Shown piece by piece: positions 31,785-40,689 of a stretch of DNA of 64,000 nucleotides. The position numbers were made by a program, and so were the translations under genes. This DNA is from Oerskovia merdavium (lineage in GTDB: Bacteria; Actinomycetota; Actinomycetes; Actinomycetales; Cellulomonadaceae): the NCBI RefSeq assembly GCF_014836755.1, contig NZ_JACSQF010000001.1, positions 118,181 through 182,180 on the forward strand. The letters run 5' to 3'. The notes under the pieces are model-generated. The model searched no databases and had not been told where the DNA came from. It saw nothing but the letters and a program-made list of their open reading frames with translations. Each line of letters opens with the position of its first letter. Position 1 is the first letter of the stretch.

Positions 31785-33262
31785 CGTGCACCTCCGGCAG
31801 GTTCGGAGCCCTGCTCACCCGAGCGCGGGCGCGCACCCGGCGGTCGCTCGGGAGCAGGCCAGCGGGTCGTGCCCGGCCGCTCGCTCCCCGGCCCCTGCGC
31901 CGTCACGTCGTCCAGGTCGCCGTCGGGCGACTCGAGCCGGACCCGCAGACGCTCGACGCGTCGCCCCTCCATGGCCTCGACCCGCAGCACCACGTCGCCC
32001 GCGCGGACCTCGTCGCCGGCCACGGGCACCCGCCCGAGGTCGGCCATGACGAGGCCGCCGAGCGTCTCGTAGGCACCGTCCTCGGGGACCTCGAGCCCCG
32101 TCGACTCGACGAGCTCGTCGGGCCGCAGGACACCGGGCACGATCCACGAGCCGTCCGCGCTGCGCGCCACCCCCGCCCGCCGCGGGTCGTGCTCGTCCGC
32201 GACGTCGCCGACCAGCTCCTCGACGACGTCCTCGAGCGTCACCACGCCCGAGGTGCCGCCGTACTCGTCGACGACCACGGCCATCTGCAGGCCGAAGCCG
32301 CGCAGCTCGACCAGCAGCGGGCCCAGCGCGACGGTCTCCGGGACGCGCGGCGCGTCGACCATGAGCGCGGCCGCGGGGACCTCGGAGCGACGCTCGTGCG
32401 GCACGCCGATCGCGCGGCGCAGGTGCACCAGCCCGACGACGTCGTCCCGGTCCTCCCCGATCACCGGGAAGCGCGAGTGCCCCGAGGTGCGGGCCAGGGC
32501 CACGACGTCCTCGGCCGTGTCCTCGCGGCGCAGCACGACCATGCGCATGCGGTCCGTCATGACGTCGACGGCACTGAGCTCGTCGAGCTCGATCGAGTTG
32601 GTCAGGAGCGTGGCGACCGACGTGTTCAGGGTGCCCTCCTGGGCGGAGCGCTTGACGAGCGCAGCGAGCTCGGAGGCCGACCGGGCGCCCGACAGCTCCT
32701 CGCGCGGCTCGACCCCCAGGCGACGCAGGATCGCGTTGGCCGACCCGTTGAGCACCGAGATGACGGGCCGGAAGAGCTTGGTGAACTGGCGCTGGACCGG
32801 GACGACCTGCCGCGCGGTCTGGTACGGGAGCGAGAGCGCGAAGTTCTTGGGGATCAGCTCGCCGAACAGCATCGAGAAAAGGTTGACGACCACCAGCGCG
32901 AGGACCACGGCGAGGACCGTGGCAGCGCCGGCGCCGAGCGCAGTGCTCCCCAGCGCATCGCCGATCAGGTTCGCCAGCGCGGGCTGCGCCGTGTAGCCGA
33001 GCAGGATCGTGGTGATGGTGATGCCGACCTGTGCCGAGGACAGCTCGGTCGACAGGTGCTTGAGGCCGGCCCGGACGCTGCGGTCGCGCCGGCTGCTGCG
33101 CGCCTCGGCGGCCGTGGCCCCCTCGCTGTCCCCTTCCCCGTCACCGCTCTTGGACAGCACGGCGGGGTCCAGGGTGACGAGGGCGAACTCGCTCGCCACG
33201 AAGACGGCGGTCCCTGCGGTCAGGAGCACCCCCAGCGCGACCATCAACCAGTCGCCTACCAC
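31781..33262 (-). CDS. CNNM/HlyC-CorC family transporter, long form
   Basis: This 493-residue paralogue of the next gene has a DUF21 membrane domain with VASEFALVTLDPAVLS, QVGITITTILLGYTAQPALA and MLFGELIPKNFALSLP. CBS domains include FPVIGEDRDDVVGLVHLRRA and VVVDEYGGTSGVVTLEDVVE, and a CorC_HlyC domain (about 400-465) contains DGAYETLGGLVMADLGRVP. Thus one complete and one domain-less CNNM protein form a pair. A GTG at 33274 opens the frame but lacks a Shine-Dalgarno; the GTG at 33262 has GGAG 6 nt upstream and is used here. Probably magnesium or cobalt efflux; inferred. Confidence 0.87.
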   Translation of the reverse strand: MVGDWLMVALGVLLTAGTAVFVASEFALVTLDPAVLSKSGDGEGDSEGATAAEARSSRRDRSVRAGLKHLSTELSSAQVGITITTILLGYTAQPALANLIGDALGSTALGAGAATVLAVVLALVVVNLFSMLFGELIPKNFALSLPYQTARQVVPVQRQFTKLFRPVISVLNGSANAILRRLGVEPREELSGARSASELAALVKRSAQEGTLNTSVATLLTNSIELDELSAVDVMTDRMRMVVLRREDTAEDVVALARTSGHSRFPVIGEDRDDVVGLVHLRRAIGVPHERRSEVPAAALMVDAPRVPETVALGPLLVELRGFGLQMAVVVDEYGGTSGVVTLEDVVEELVGDVADEHDPRRAGVARSADGSWIVPGVLRPDELVESTGLEVPEDGAYETLGGLVMADLGRVPVAGDEVRAGDVVLRVEAMEGRRVERLRVRLESPDGDLDDVTAQGPGSERPGTTRWPAPERPPGARPRSGEQGSEPAGGAR

Positions 33263-33294
33263 GGGGTGCTCCACAGATATCGGGGTTTGCTCTT

Positions 33295-33310
33295 CATCGT
33301 GGCAACGATG
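33295..33310. repeat. Inverted repeat upstream of the CNNM pair
   Basis: CATCGT-GGCA-ACGATG is a perfect 6-bp inverted repeat between the CNNM operon (minus) and the response regulator (plus). On the minus strand it overlaps a TTGCCA that could be a -35 box. It may be an operator or chance. Confidence 0.3.
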
Positions 33311-33446
33311 TTATCCGCCGTCGGGCCGCCGTCCATCCGGAAAGCGCACCCGGTACCGGCCCTCGAGACGGGGACGGGCGCCCGACATCCCCCGGTCTCG
33401 CCGCGACCTCCGACCATCACCGGCCGGTTTGTGCCACGCTGGTGCC

Positions 33447-34211
33447 ATGACAGCCAGCGCATTCCCCACCGGCAGCGGCGCGACGAGCGGGGCCGGACCT
33501 GCGGGTACGCCCGCGCAGCAGGCCGCGAACATCCTCGTCGTCGAGGACGAGCCGGCGATCGCCACCGCGATCGCCCAGCGGCTGAGCGCCGAGGGCTGGC
33601 GCGTCGAGGTGGCGCGCGACGGTCTCTCGGGGGTCGAGGCGGCGACCCGCCTGCGCCCGGACGTGATCGTGCTCGACGTCATGCTCCCGGGCATCGACGG
33701 GCTCGAGGTCACGCGCCGCATCCAGGCCGAGCAGCCCGTGCCGATCCTCATGCTCACCGCACGCGACGACGAGACCGACATGCTGATCGGGCTCGGCGTG
33801 GGGGCCGACGACTACATGACCAAGCCCTTCTCGATGCGCGAGCTGGTCGCCCGGGTCAAGGCGCTCCTGCGGCGCGTGGACCGCGCGGCCCAGGCCGCGA
33901 CGTCGACCCCCACGGACCCGCCCATGGTCGTGGGCGACGTCGTGATCGACCGCGCCCAGCGGCGCGTGCACCGGGCCGGCGAGGAGGTCCACCTGACCCC
34001 CACCGAGTTCGAGCTGCTCGTCATGCTCGCCAGCTCTCCCAAGACCGTCCTGACGCGCGAGCGCCTCCTCGCCGAGGTCTGGGACTGGGCCGACGCGAGC
34101 GGGACCCGCACGGTCGACTCCCACATCAAGGCCCTGCGCCGCAAGCTCGGCCCGGACCTGATCCGCACGGTCCACGGCGTCGGCTACGCGTTCGAGCCCC
34201 CGGTCGCGTGA
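33447..34211 (+). CDS. OmpR/PhoB-family response regulator
   Basis: The 254-residue regulator has an N-terminal extension (about 25 Ala/Gly/Thr-rich residues), a receiver domain with ILVVEDEPAIATAIA (acidic pocket), the phospho-acceptor Asp in VIVLDVMLPGIDGLEV, MLTARDDETD and the Lys of DDYMTKPFSMRELVA, and a C-terminal winged helix with HLTPTEFELLVMLASSPK and TVDSHIKALRRKLG. The ATG at 33447 marks the start; the longer frame is a shadow. GTGA overlap with the kinase gene means they are translated together. Target genes are not known. Confidence 0.95.
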   Translation: MTASAFPTGSGATSGAGPAGTPAQQAANILVVEDEPAIATAIAQRLSAEGWRVEVARDGLSGVEAATRLRPDVIVLDVMLPGIDGLEVTRRIQAEQPVPILMLTARDDETDMLIGLGVGADDYMTKPFSMRELVARVKALLRRVDRAAQAATSTPTDPPMVVGDVVIDRAQRRVHRAGEEVHLTPTEFELLVMLASSPKTVLTRERLLAEVWDWADASGTRTVDSHIKALRRKLGPDLIRTVHGVGYAFEPPVA

Positions 34212-35374
34212 CCTCCGGACCCCGGACCCTGCGCCCCCACCTCCCGGACGTCCGGCCCCTCGACTCGTTCCGGTCGCTGAAGATCAAGCTCGGCGTCCTC
34301 GTCTTCGCGACCGTCACGCTGGCCGTCCTCATCACGTGGCTGGGCCAGCAGAACAAGCTCGGCCCCACGCGGACGTTCCCGCTCGCGATCGTGCTGTCGC
34401 TCCTGCTCACCCAGATCCTGGCGCGCGGCATGACCTCGCCCCTGCGGGAGATGACGGCCGCGGCACGCTCGATGGCCGACGGCGACTACACGCGCCGCGT
34501 GCGGGCCACGAGCCGCGACGAGGTGGGCCAGCTCGCGGTCGCGTTCAACATCATGGCCGAGGACCTCGCCTCGTCCGACCAGATGCGGCGCGAGCTCATC
34601 GCCAACGTGTCGCACGAGCTGCGGACCCCCATCGCGGCGCTCCAGGCCCAGCTCGAGAACGTGGTCGACGGCGTGAGCGAGGCGAACCCCGCGACCATGG
34701 AGATGGCCCTCGCGCAGACCGAGCGCCTGACCCGGCTCGTGACCTACCTGCTCGACCTGTCCCGGATCGAGGCCGGAGCCGCGGCGCTCAACATCCAGGA
34801 CGTCCCGCTCGGCGACTTCCTCGAGGAGAACGCCGACGCGGTCTCCATGGTCGAGGCCGGCAAGCACCTCCAGTACGTGATCGACGTGACGCCCGAGGAC
34901 CTGACGCTCCCGGCCGACCCCGAGCGGCTGCGCCAGATCGTCACGAACCTCCTCCAGAACGCGATCCGCCACTCCCCGCAGAACGGCGAGATCCGGCTCG
35001 AGGCCTACCCCGTGGACGACGACGTCGTCATCGAGGTCATCGACCAGGGGCCCGGCATCGCGAAGAAGGACCGCGAGCGGATCTTCGAGCGGTTCGCGCG
35101 CGGCAACGCCCCCTCGCACGGTCACACGTCGACGGGCGGGACCGGGATCGGCCTCGCGATCGTCCGCTGGGCCGTGGACCTGCACGGCGGCCGGATCGAG
35201 GTCGCCGACTCGCAGCAGGGGGCGACCATGCGCCTGACGTTCCCTGCCACCTCCCACCCGCACACGACGGGCCTCCCGGACGACCTGCCCGAGATCCTGG
35301 GCACCGCGCTGGGCGAGCCCCGCACCCCTGGACGCGACGCCGACGACGACCACGGGCCCGTCGCCGGCAAGTGA
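34208..35374 (+). CDS. Sensor histidine kinase with minimal extracellular loop
   Basis: The 388-residue kinase pairs with the preceding regulator. Two membrane helices (LGVLVFATVTLAVLITWL and FPLAIVLSLLLTQILARG) are separated by only about ten residues (QQNKLGPTRT), so no extracellular sensing domain exists. A HAMP domain (SPLREMTAAARSMADGDYTR) follows, then the H-box NVSHELRTPIAALQAQ with the phosphorylated His, and the HATPase domain with N-box QIVTNLLQNAIRHS, G1 VIDQGPGIAKKDRERIFERF and G2 GGTGIGLAIVRW. The C-terminal 45 residues are polar and disordered. GTG start. Confidence 0.94.
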   Translation: MTSGPRTLRPHLPDVRPLDSFRSLKIKLGVLVFATVTLAVLITWLGQQNKLGPTRTFPLAIVLSLLLTQILARGMTSPLREMTAAARSMADGDYTRRVRATSRDEVGQLAVAFNIMAEDLASSDQMRRELIANVSHELRTPIAALQAQLENVVDGVSEANPATMEMALAQTERLTRLVTYLLDLSRIEAGAAALNIQDVPLGDFLEENADAVSMVEAGKHLQYVIDVTPEDLTLPADPERLRQIVTNLLQNAIRHSPQNGEIRLEAYPVDDDVVIEVIDQGPGIAKKDRERIFERFARGNAPSHGHTSTGGTGIGLAIVRWAVDLHGGRIEVADSQQGATMRLTFPATSHPHTTGLPDDLPEILGTALGEPRTPGRDADDDHGPVAGK

Positions 35375-35418
35375 GACCTTCGTCACACTGGTCGCGATAC
35401 ATACCCGGCGATGGCCTA

Positions 35419-35440
35419 ACCGGCCTCGTCTTTGGCCGGT
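35419..35440 (+). terminator. Hairpin after the two-component operon
   Basis: ACCGGCC and GGCCGGT pair around an 8-nt loop (TCGTCTTT), 45 nt after the kinase stop. There is no T tract downstream. A TTGACG at 35557-35562 and TAGGCT at 35552-35557 further on are candidate promoter elements for kgd. Confidence 0.4.
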
Positions 35441-35603
35441 GAACAGGTCGTCGTTGCCCCCCGTTTGCCTCAGGTAGACATCCGGTGAAGAACGACCGGA
35501 CGCCTTGCGCCGACTGGGGTCCAGGGGCGCCCAACACCACTCCCGAGGGCCTAGGCTTGACGGGTCCGGTGCCGACTAGGTACCCGGTATCCAATGACGA
35601 TCA

Positions 35604-38600
35604 GTGGTGAAAGTGGGCGATCCTCGCGTGTCCCCGAAGGCTGAGTCAGAGTCGATCAGCGCAGCTAGTTCTGTGTTCGGCGCCAACGAATGGCTTGTCG
35701 ACGAGCTGTACGAGCAATACCTCCAGGACAAGAACGCGGTCGACCCCGCGTGGTGGGACTTCTTCGCGGACTACCGTCCCGGGGAGAAGTCGCCCGAGGC
35801 GAACGGGAGCCCCGCTCCCGTGAACGGTGCGCCGGCTCCCGCCGCCGACGGCCCGGCTCCCGCCGTCCAGATCCCCGCGAAGGCCCCGGCAGCGCCGCCG
35901 GTCGCCGCAGCGATCCCGACCCCCGCGACCGACGGCTCCGCCGCCGGTGAGTCGGCACAGCGACGCAGGTCGCCCGTCGTCCCCGCGGACCCGACCGTCA
36001 ACGCGGCGATCGCCGCGATCAAGGCCACGCGCCCGGTCGCCACGGCACAGCCTGCGACCGCACCGTACGCAGCGGTCGCCACCGCGCCGTCCCGCTCCGA
36101 CTCGCCGGAGACCGGCGACGACGTGCAGAAGCTGCGCGGCCCGGCCGCCCGCGTCGTGGTCAACATGGAAGCCAGCCTCGAGGTCCCCACGGCGACCTCG
36201 GTGCGCGCCGTGCCGGCCAAGCTCATGGTCGACAACCGCATCGTCATCAACAACCACCTCGCCCGCGGGCGCGGCGGCAAGATCTCGTTCACGCACCTGA
36301 TCGGCTTCGCGCTCGTCGAGGCGCTGACCGAGATGCCCGCGATGAACGCGAGCTACACGCAGATCGACGGCAAGCCGGCGGTCAAGAACCCCGCGCACGT
36401 CAACTTCGGTCTCGCGATCGACCTCGCCAAGCCGGACGGCACCCGCCAGCTCCTCGTGCCGAGCGTCAAGAGCGCCGAGCAGATGGACTTCGCGCAGTTC
36501 TGGGCCGCCTACGAGGACCTCGTGCGCCGGGCCCGCGGCAACAAGCTCACGGTCGACGACTTCGCGGGCACCACGATCTCGCTGACCAACCCGGGCGGGA
36601 TCGGGACCGTGCACTCGGTCCCCCGCCTCATGCAGGGTCAGGGCACCATCATCGGCGTCGGCGCCATGGACTACCCCGCGGAGTTCGCGGGCGCCTCGGT
36701 CGAGCAGCTCGCCCGCCTGGGCGTCTCGAAGGTCCTGACGATCACCTCGACCTACGACCACCGCATCATCCAGGGCGCGCAGTCCGGTGAGTTCCTGCGC
36801 ATCCTCGGGACCAAGCTGATCGGTGAGGACGGGTTCTACGACCGCGTCTTCGCCGCCCTGCGGATCCCCTACGAGCCGGTCCGCTGGACCCGCGACAACA
36901 CGACGGACGCCGAGATCGAGGCGGCCAAGCCCGCCAAGATCGCCGAGCTCATCCACTCGTTCCGCTCGCGCGGCCACCTCATGGCCGACACCGACCCGCT
37001 CGCCTACCGTCAGCGCAAGCACCCCGACCTGGACGTGCAGACGCACGACCTCACGCTGTGGGACCTGGACCGCACCTTCCCGACCGGCGGGTTCGGCGGC
37101 AAGACGAAGTCCACGCTGCGCGACATCCTCGGCCTGCTGCGCGACTCCTACTGCCGCTCGATCGGCATCGAGTACATGCACCTGGCCGACCGCGCCCAGC
37201 GCCGTTGGCTCCAGGAGCGCCTCGAGTCGGGCTACGCCCGCACGCCGCGCGAGGACCAGCTGCGCATCCTGCGCCGCCTGAACTCGGCAGAGGCGTTCGA
37301 GACGTTCCTGCAGACCAAGTTCGTCGGCCAGAAGCGCTTCTCGCTCGAGGGCGGCGAGTCCGTCATCCCGCTGCTCGACGCCGTCCTGTCCAAGGCTGCC
37401 GACGGCGGCCTGGACGAGGTCTGCATCGGCATGGCCCACCGCGGTCGCCTCAACGTCCTGGCGAACATCGCCGGCAAGAGCTACGCGCAGATCTTCGCGG
37501 AGTTCGAGGGCAACCAGGACCCCAAGAGCGTCCAGGGCTCGGGTGACGTCAAGTACCACCTCGGCACCGAGGGCACGTTCTCGGCCGAGTCGGGTGCGCA
37601 GACGCGCGTCTACCTCGCGGCGAACCCCTCGCACCTCGAGGCGGTCGACCCGGTGCTCGAGGGCATCGTGCGCGCCAAGCAGGACCGCATCGACCTGGGT
37701 GGCGACGGCTTCTCCGTGCTGCCGATCCTCATCCACGGCGACGCGGCCTTCGCGGGCCAGGGCGTGGTCCCCGAGGTCCTGAACCTCGCACAGCTGCGCG
37801 GCTACCGCACCGGTGGCACCATCCACGTGATCATCAACAACCAGGTCGGCTTCACCACGGGCCCGTCCTCGTCGCGCTCCACGCTGTACTCGACGGACGT
37901 CGCCAAGGGCTACCAGGTCCCGATCTTCCACGTGAACGGTGACGACCCCGAGGCCTGCGTGCGCGTCGCGGAGCTCGCCTTCGCGTTCCGCGAGCAGTTC
38001 GACCGCGACGTGATCATCGACATGATCTGCTACCGCCGCCGCGGTCACAACGAGGGCGACGACCCCTCGATGACGCAGCCGCTCATGTACAACCTCATCG
38101 AGGCCAAGCGCTCGGTCCGCAAGCTCTACACCGAGAACCTGGTCGCTCGCGGCGACATCACGCTCGAAGAGGCGGAGCACGTCCTCCAGGACTACCAGGC
38201 CCAGCTCGAGCGCGTGTTCACCGAGACCAAGGAGGGCGGCTTCACCCCGTCGCCGTCCTCGGAGCCCGTCGCGGGCCTCGAGCGTCCCGAGTCCCAGCGC
38301 GAGGACGCCGGCACCATGGTCGGTTGGAAGACCGCGATCGACCAGTCGGTCATCGAGCGTGTCGGCCAGGTCCACGTGGCGCCGCCCGAGGGCTTCACGG
38401 TCCACCCCAAGCTCGCGCAGCTGCTCGAGAAGCGCCACCAGATGTCCGCGAACGGCGGCATCGACTGGGGCTACGGCGAGCTGCTCGCGTTCGGCTCGCT
38501 CCTGGTCGAGGGCACCCCGGTGCGCCTGGCCGGGCAGGACTCGCGTCGTGGCACGTTCGTGCAGCGTCACGCGGTGCTGCACGACCGCGAGACCGGCGCC

Positions 38601-39473
38601 GAGTGGACCCCGCTGCTGTACCTGTCGGCGGACCAGGCGAAGTTCTGGGTCTACGACTCCTCGCTCAGCGAGTACGCGGCCCTCGGTTTCGAGTACGGCT
38701 ACTCGGTCGAGCGTCCCGACGCCCTGGTGCTGTGGGAGGCCCAGTTCGGCGACTTCGTCAACGGCGCTCAGACCGTCATCGACGAGTTCATCTCCTCGGC
38801 CGAGCAGAAGTGGGGCCAGAACTCCTCGGTCGTCATGCTCCTGCCGCACGGCTACGAGGGACAGGGACCGGACCACTCGTCGGCCCGGATCGAGCGCTTC
38901 CTCCAGCTGTGCGCCGAGAACAACCTCACGGTCGCCCAGCCCTCCACGCCCGCGTCGTACTTCCACCTGCTGCGTCAGCAGGCGTACGCCCGCCCGCGCC
39001 GCCCGCTCGTGGTCTTCACGCCCAAGCAGCTGCTGCGCCTCAAGGCAGCGGCCTCGGCGGTCGAGGACTTCACGACGGGCACGTTCGAGCCCGTCATCGG
39101 GGACGCCTCGGTGAACCCGGCGAACGTGGACCGGGTCCTGCTCTGCACGGGTCGCGTCTACTACGACCTGCTCGCCGAGCGGACCAGGCGTGGTGACGAC
39201 AAGACGGCGATCGTGCGCCTCGAGCAGCTCTACCCGCTCGACGTGGACGGCATCCGCACGGAGCTCTCCAAGTACGCAGGGGCCGACGTCGTGTGGGTCC
39301 AGGACGAGCCGGAGAACCAGGGCGCGTGGTCGTTCATCCACGTGAACCTGCCGGAGGACCTGCCGCGCGTGCGTGTCGTCTCGCGCCCCGCCTCGGCGTC
39401 CACCGCTGCGGGTACCGCGAAGAAGCACCAGGCCCAGCAGGCCGTCCTCCTCGAGCAGGCCTTCGCCCGCTGA
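35604..39473 (+). CDS. kgd: Multifunctional 2-oxoglutarate dehydrogenase E1/E2-like (Kgd)
   Basis: The 1289-residue enzyme is the actinobacterial fusion that links an E2-like succinyltransferase domain to E1 of the 2-oxoglutarate dehydrogenase complex in the TCA cycle. Order: an N-terminal segment (SVFGANEWLVDELYEQY) like the E1 tail of other bacteria, a Pro/Ala-rich linker (about 60-140), the acyltransferase domain (SLEVPTATSVRAVPAKLMVD to STYDHRIIQGAQSGEF with the catalytic DHR), then the thiamine-diphosphate E1 core (GMAHRGRLNVLANIAGKSY, HGDAAFAGQGVV, NNQVGFTTGP, RRRGHNEGDDPSMTQP). No lipoyl domain is present, as in Mycobacterium Kgd. Several GTG codons cluster at the start; 35604 is the first, and 35628 is possible. 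Confidence 0.96.
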   Translation: MVKVGDPRVSPKAESESISAASSVFGANEWLVDELYEQYLQDKNAVDPAWWDFFADYRPGEKSPEANGSPAPVNGAPAPAADGPAPAVQIPAKAPAAPPVAAAIPTPATDGSAAGESAQRRRSPVVPADPTVNAAIAAIKATRPVATAQPATAPYAAVATAPSRSDSPETGDDVQKLRGPAARVVVNMEASLEVPTATSVRAVPAKLMVDNRIVINNHLARGRGGKISFTHLIGFALVEALTEMPAMNASYTQIDGKPAVKNPAHVNFGLAIDLAKPDGTRQLLVPSVKSAEQMDFAQFWAAYEDLVRRARGNKLTVDDFAGTTISLTNPGGIGTVHSVPRLMQGQGTIIGVGAMDYPAEFAGASVEQLARLGVSKVLTITSTYDHRIIQGAQSGEFLRILGTKLIGEDGFYDRVFAALRIPYEPVRWTRDNTTDAEIEAAKPAKIAELIHSFRSRGHLMADTDPLAYRQRKHPDLDVQTHDLTLWDLDRTFPTGGFGGKTKSTLRDILGLLRDSYCRSIGIEYMHLADRAQRRWLQERLESGYARTPREDQLRILRRLNSAEAFETFLQTKFVGQKRFSLEGGESVIPLLDAVLSKAADGGLDEVCIGMAHRGRLNVLANIAGKSYAQIFAEFEGNQDPKSVQGSGDVKYHLGTEGTFSAESGAQTRVYLAANPSHLEAVDPVLEGIVRAKQDRIDLGGDGFSVLPILIHGDAAFAGQGVVPEVLNLAQLRGYRTGGTIHVIINNQVGFTTGPSSSRSTLYSTDVAKGYQVPIFHVNGDDPEACVRVAELAFAFREQFDRDVIIDMICYRRRGHNEGDDPSMTQPLMYNLIEAKRSVRKLYTENLVARGDITLEEAEHVLQDYQAQLERVFTETKEGGFTPSPSSEPVAGLERPESQREDAGTMVGWKTAIDQSVIERVGQVHVAPPEGFTVHPKLAQLLEKRHQMSANGGIDWGYGELLAFGSLLVEGTPVRLAGQDSRRGTFVQRHAVLHDRETGAEWTPLLYLSADQAKFWVYDSSLSEYAALGFEYGYSVERPDALVLWEAQFGDFVNGAQTVIDEFISSAEQKWGQNSSVVMLLPHGYEGQGPDHSSARIERFLQLCAENNLTVAQPSTPASYFHLLRQQAYARPRRPLVVFTPKQLLRLKAAASAVEDFTTGTFEPVIGDASVNPANVDRVLLCTGRVYYDLLAERTRRGDDKTAIVRLEQLYPLDVDGIRTELSKYAGADVVWVQDEPENQGAWSFIHVNLPEDLPRVRVVSRPASASTAAGTAKKHQAQQAVLLEQAFAR

Positions 39474-39502
39474 CCGGACGCTCTCGCTGAGCCGGAATGA
39501 CC

Positions 39503-39534
39503 AAGGCCGCCTCCCCCGACGGGGAGGCGGCCTT
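39503..39534. terminator. Strong bidirectional hairpin, kgd / aldo-keto reductase
   Basis: AAGGCCGCCTCCCC pairs perfectly with GGGGAGGCGGCCTT around CGAC. It lies between convergent genes; the A/T ends of the stem give a weak U-run on either strand. Confidence 0.8.
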
Positions 39535-39547
39535 CGTCATACAGGAC

Positions 39548-40543
39548 CTACCAGCGCGCGTGGATCGACTCGCGCAGGTACCGGTCGTAGATCTCGCGGA
39601 TACCGGACGTGAAGAGCGGGCCGAGGACCTCGGCCGACCCGGCCGCCGCGTTGGCCCTGGCCTGTTGCACGTTGCGCGCGCCGGGGATCACGGTCGAGAC
39701 ACCTGGCTGCTGCCAGATCCAGGCGATCGCTGCCTGCGCGGGGCTGACGTCGGGGCCGAGGACGTCGTGCACGAGCGCGGTGAACTCCCCCGCAGCCGTG
39801 ACCCCGGTCTCGAAGTCGACCCCGGAGAAGGTCTCGCCGACGTCGAACGCCGAGCCGTCCCGGTTGAAGCTCCGGTGGTCGTTCTCCGCGAACGTCGTCT
39901 CGCGCGTGTACTTGCCGGTCAGCAGGCCCGAGGCGAGCGGGACGCGGGCGATGATCCCGACGCCCGCGTCGGAGGCCGCGGGGAGCACCTCGTCGAGCGG
40001 CTTGAGCCGGAACGGGTTGAGGATGATCTGCACGGTCGCGGTCCCCGGCCGGGCGATCGCCGCGAGCGCCTCGTCGACGGTCTCGACGCTCACGCCGTAG
40101 GCCGCGATCGCGCCCTCGGCCACGAGCGTGTCGAGCGCGTCGTAGACCTGGTCGTCGTCGACGACCGAGGAGGGCGGGCAGTGGAGCTGGACGAGGTCGA
40201 GCCGGTCCGTCCGCAGGTTCCGTCGCGACCGGTCGGTCCACTCGCGGAAGTTCGCGAGCGTGTAGCTCTCGGGCACCTGCGGTGCCCGACGGCCCATCTT
40301 GGTCGCGACCGTGATCCCCGCGCCGGGGTTGTCCGCCAGGTAGGAGCCGATGATCTCCTCGCTGCGGCCGTCTCCGTAGACGTCGGCGGTGTCGAAGAAG
40401 GTCACGCCCGACTCGGCCGAGGCGTCGAGGACGGCGCGCGCGTCGTCCTCGCTGACCTCTCCCCAGTCCGCGCCGAGCTGCCAGGTGCCGAGCCCGACGA
40501 CCGAGACCAGCCTTCCTGTGCGTCCGAGCACTCCTCGTTCCAT
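39548..40543 (-). CDS. Aldo/keto reductase
   Basis: The 331-residue NADPH-dependent oxidoreductase has a TIM-barrel fold. The catalytic residues are visible: Asp and Tyr in FFDTADVYGDGRSEEIIGSY, Lys in ITVATKMGRR and His in LDLVQLHCPP; the cofactor site is in IPGARNVQQARANAAA. Closest in style to the YajO/Gcy-type general reductases of sugars and aldehydes; the substrate is unknown. The ATG follows GAGGAGGA, a strong ribosome-binding site. It diverges from the aldose epimerase gene, which may hint at sugar metabolism. Confidence 0.92.
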   Translation of the reverse strand: MERGVLGRTGRLVSVVGLGTWQLGADWGEVSEDDARAVLDASAESGVTFFDTADVYGDGRSEEIIGSYLADNPGAGITVATKMGRRAPQVPESYTLANFREWTDRSRRNLRTDRLDLVQLHCPPSSVVDDDQVYDALDTLVAEGAIAAYGVSVETVDEALAAIARPGTATVQIILNPFRLKPLDEVLPAASDAGVGIIARVPLASGLLTGKYTRETTFAENDHRSFNRDGSAFDVGETFSGVDFETGVTAAGEFTALVHDVLGPDVSPAQAAIAWIWQQPGVSTVIPGARNVQQARANAAAGSAEVLGPLFTSGIREIYDRYLRESIHARW

Positions 40544-40689
40544 GTGTTCCTCCTCGTCCTGCGGTGGTGCTCCCGTCGCCCGGGGGCCGGGGACGGTGCG
40601 TCGCTCGGCCTGCTGCCCCTGCGGGCAGCACGACCGGGTTCTACTGTGGCTGCTCGCGCGGTGTTCCGCACCCAGTAACGTATGTGATC

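Noticed and set aside
35646-39428. 1260-codon minus-strand ORF antisense to kgd
   Set aside because: Long antisense frames are expected opposite GC-rich genes; the composition is that of reversed codons, and kgd is unambiguous.
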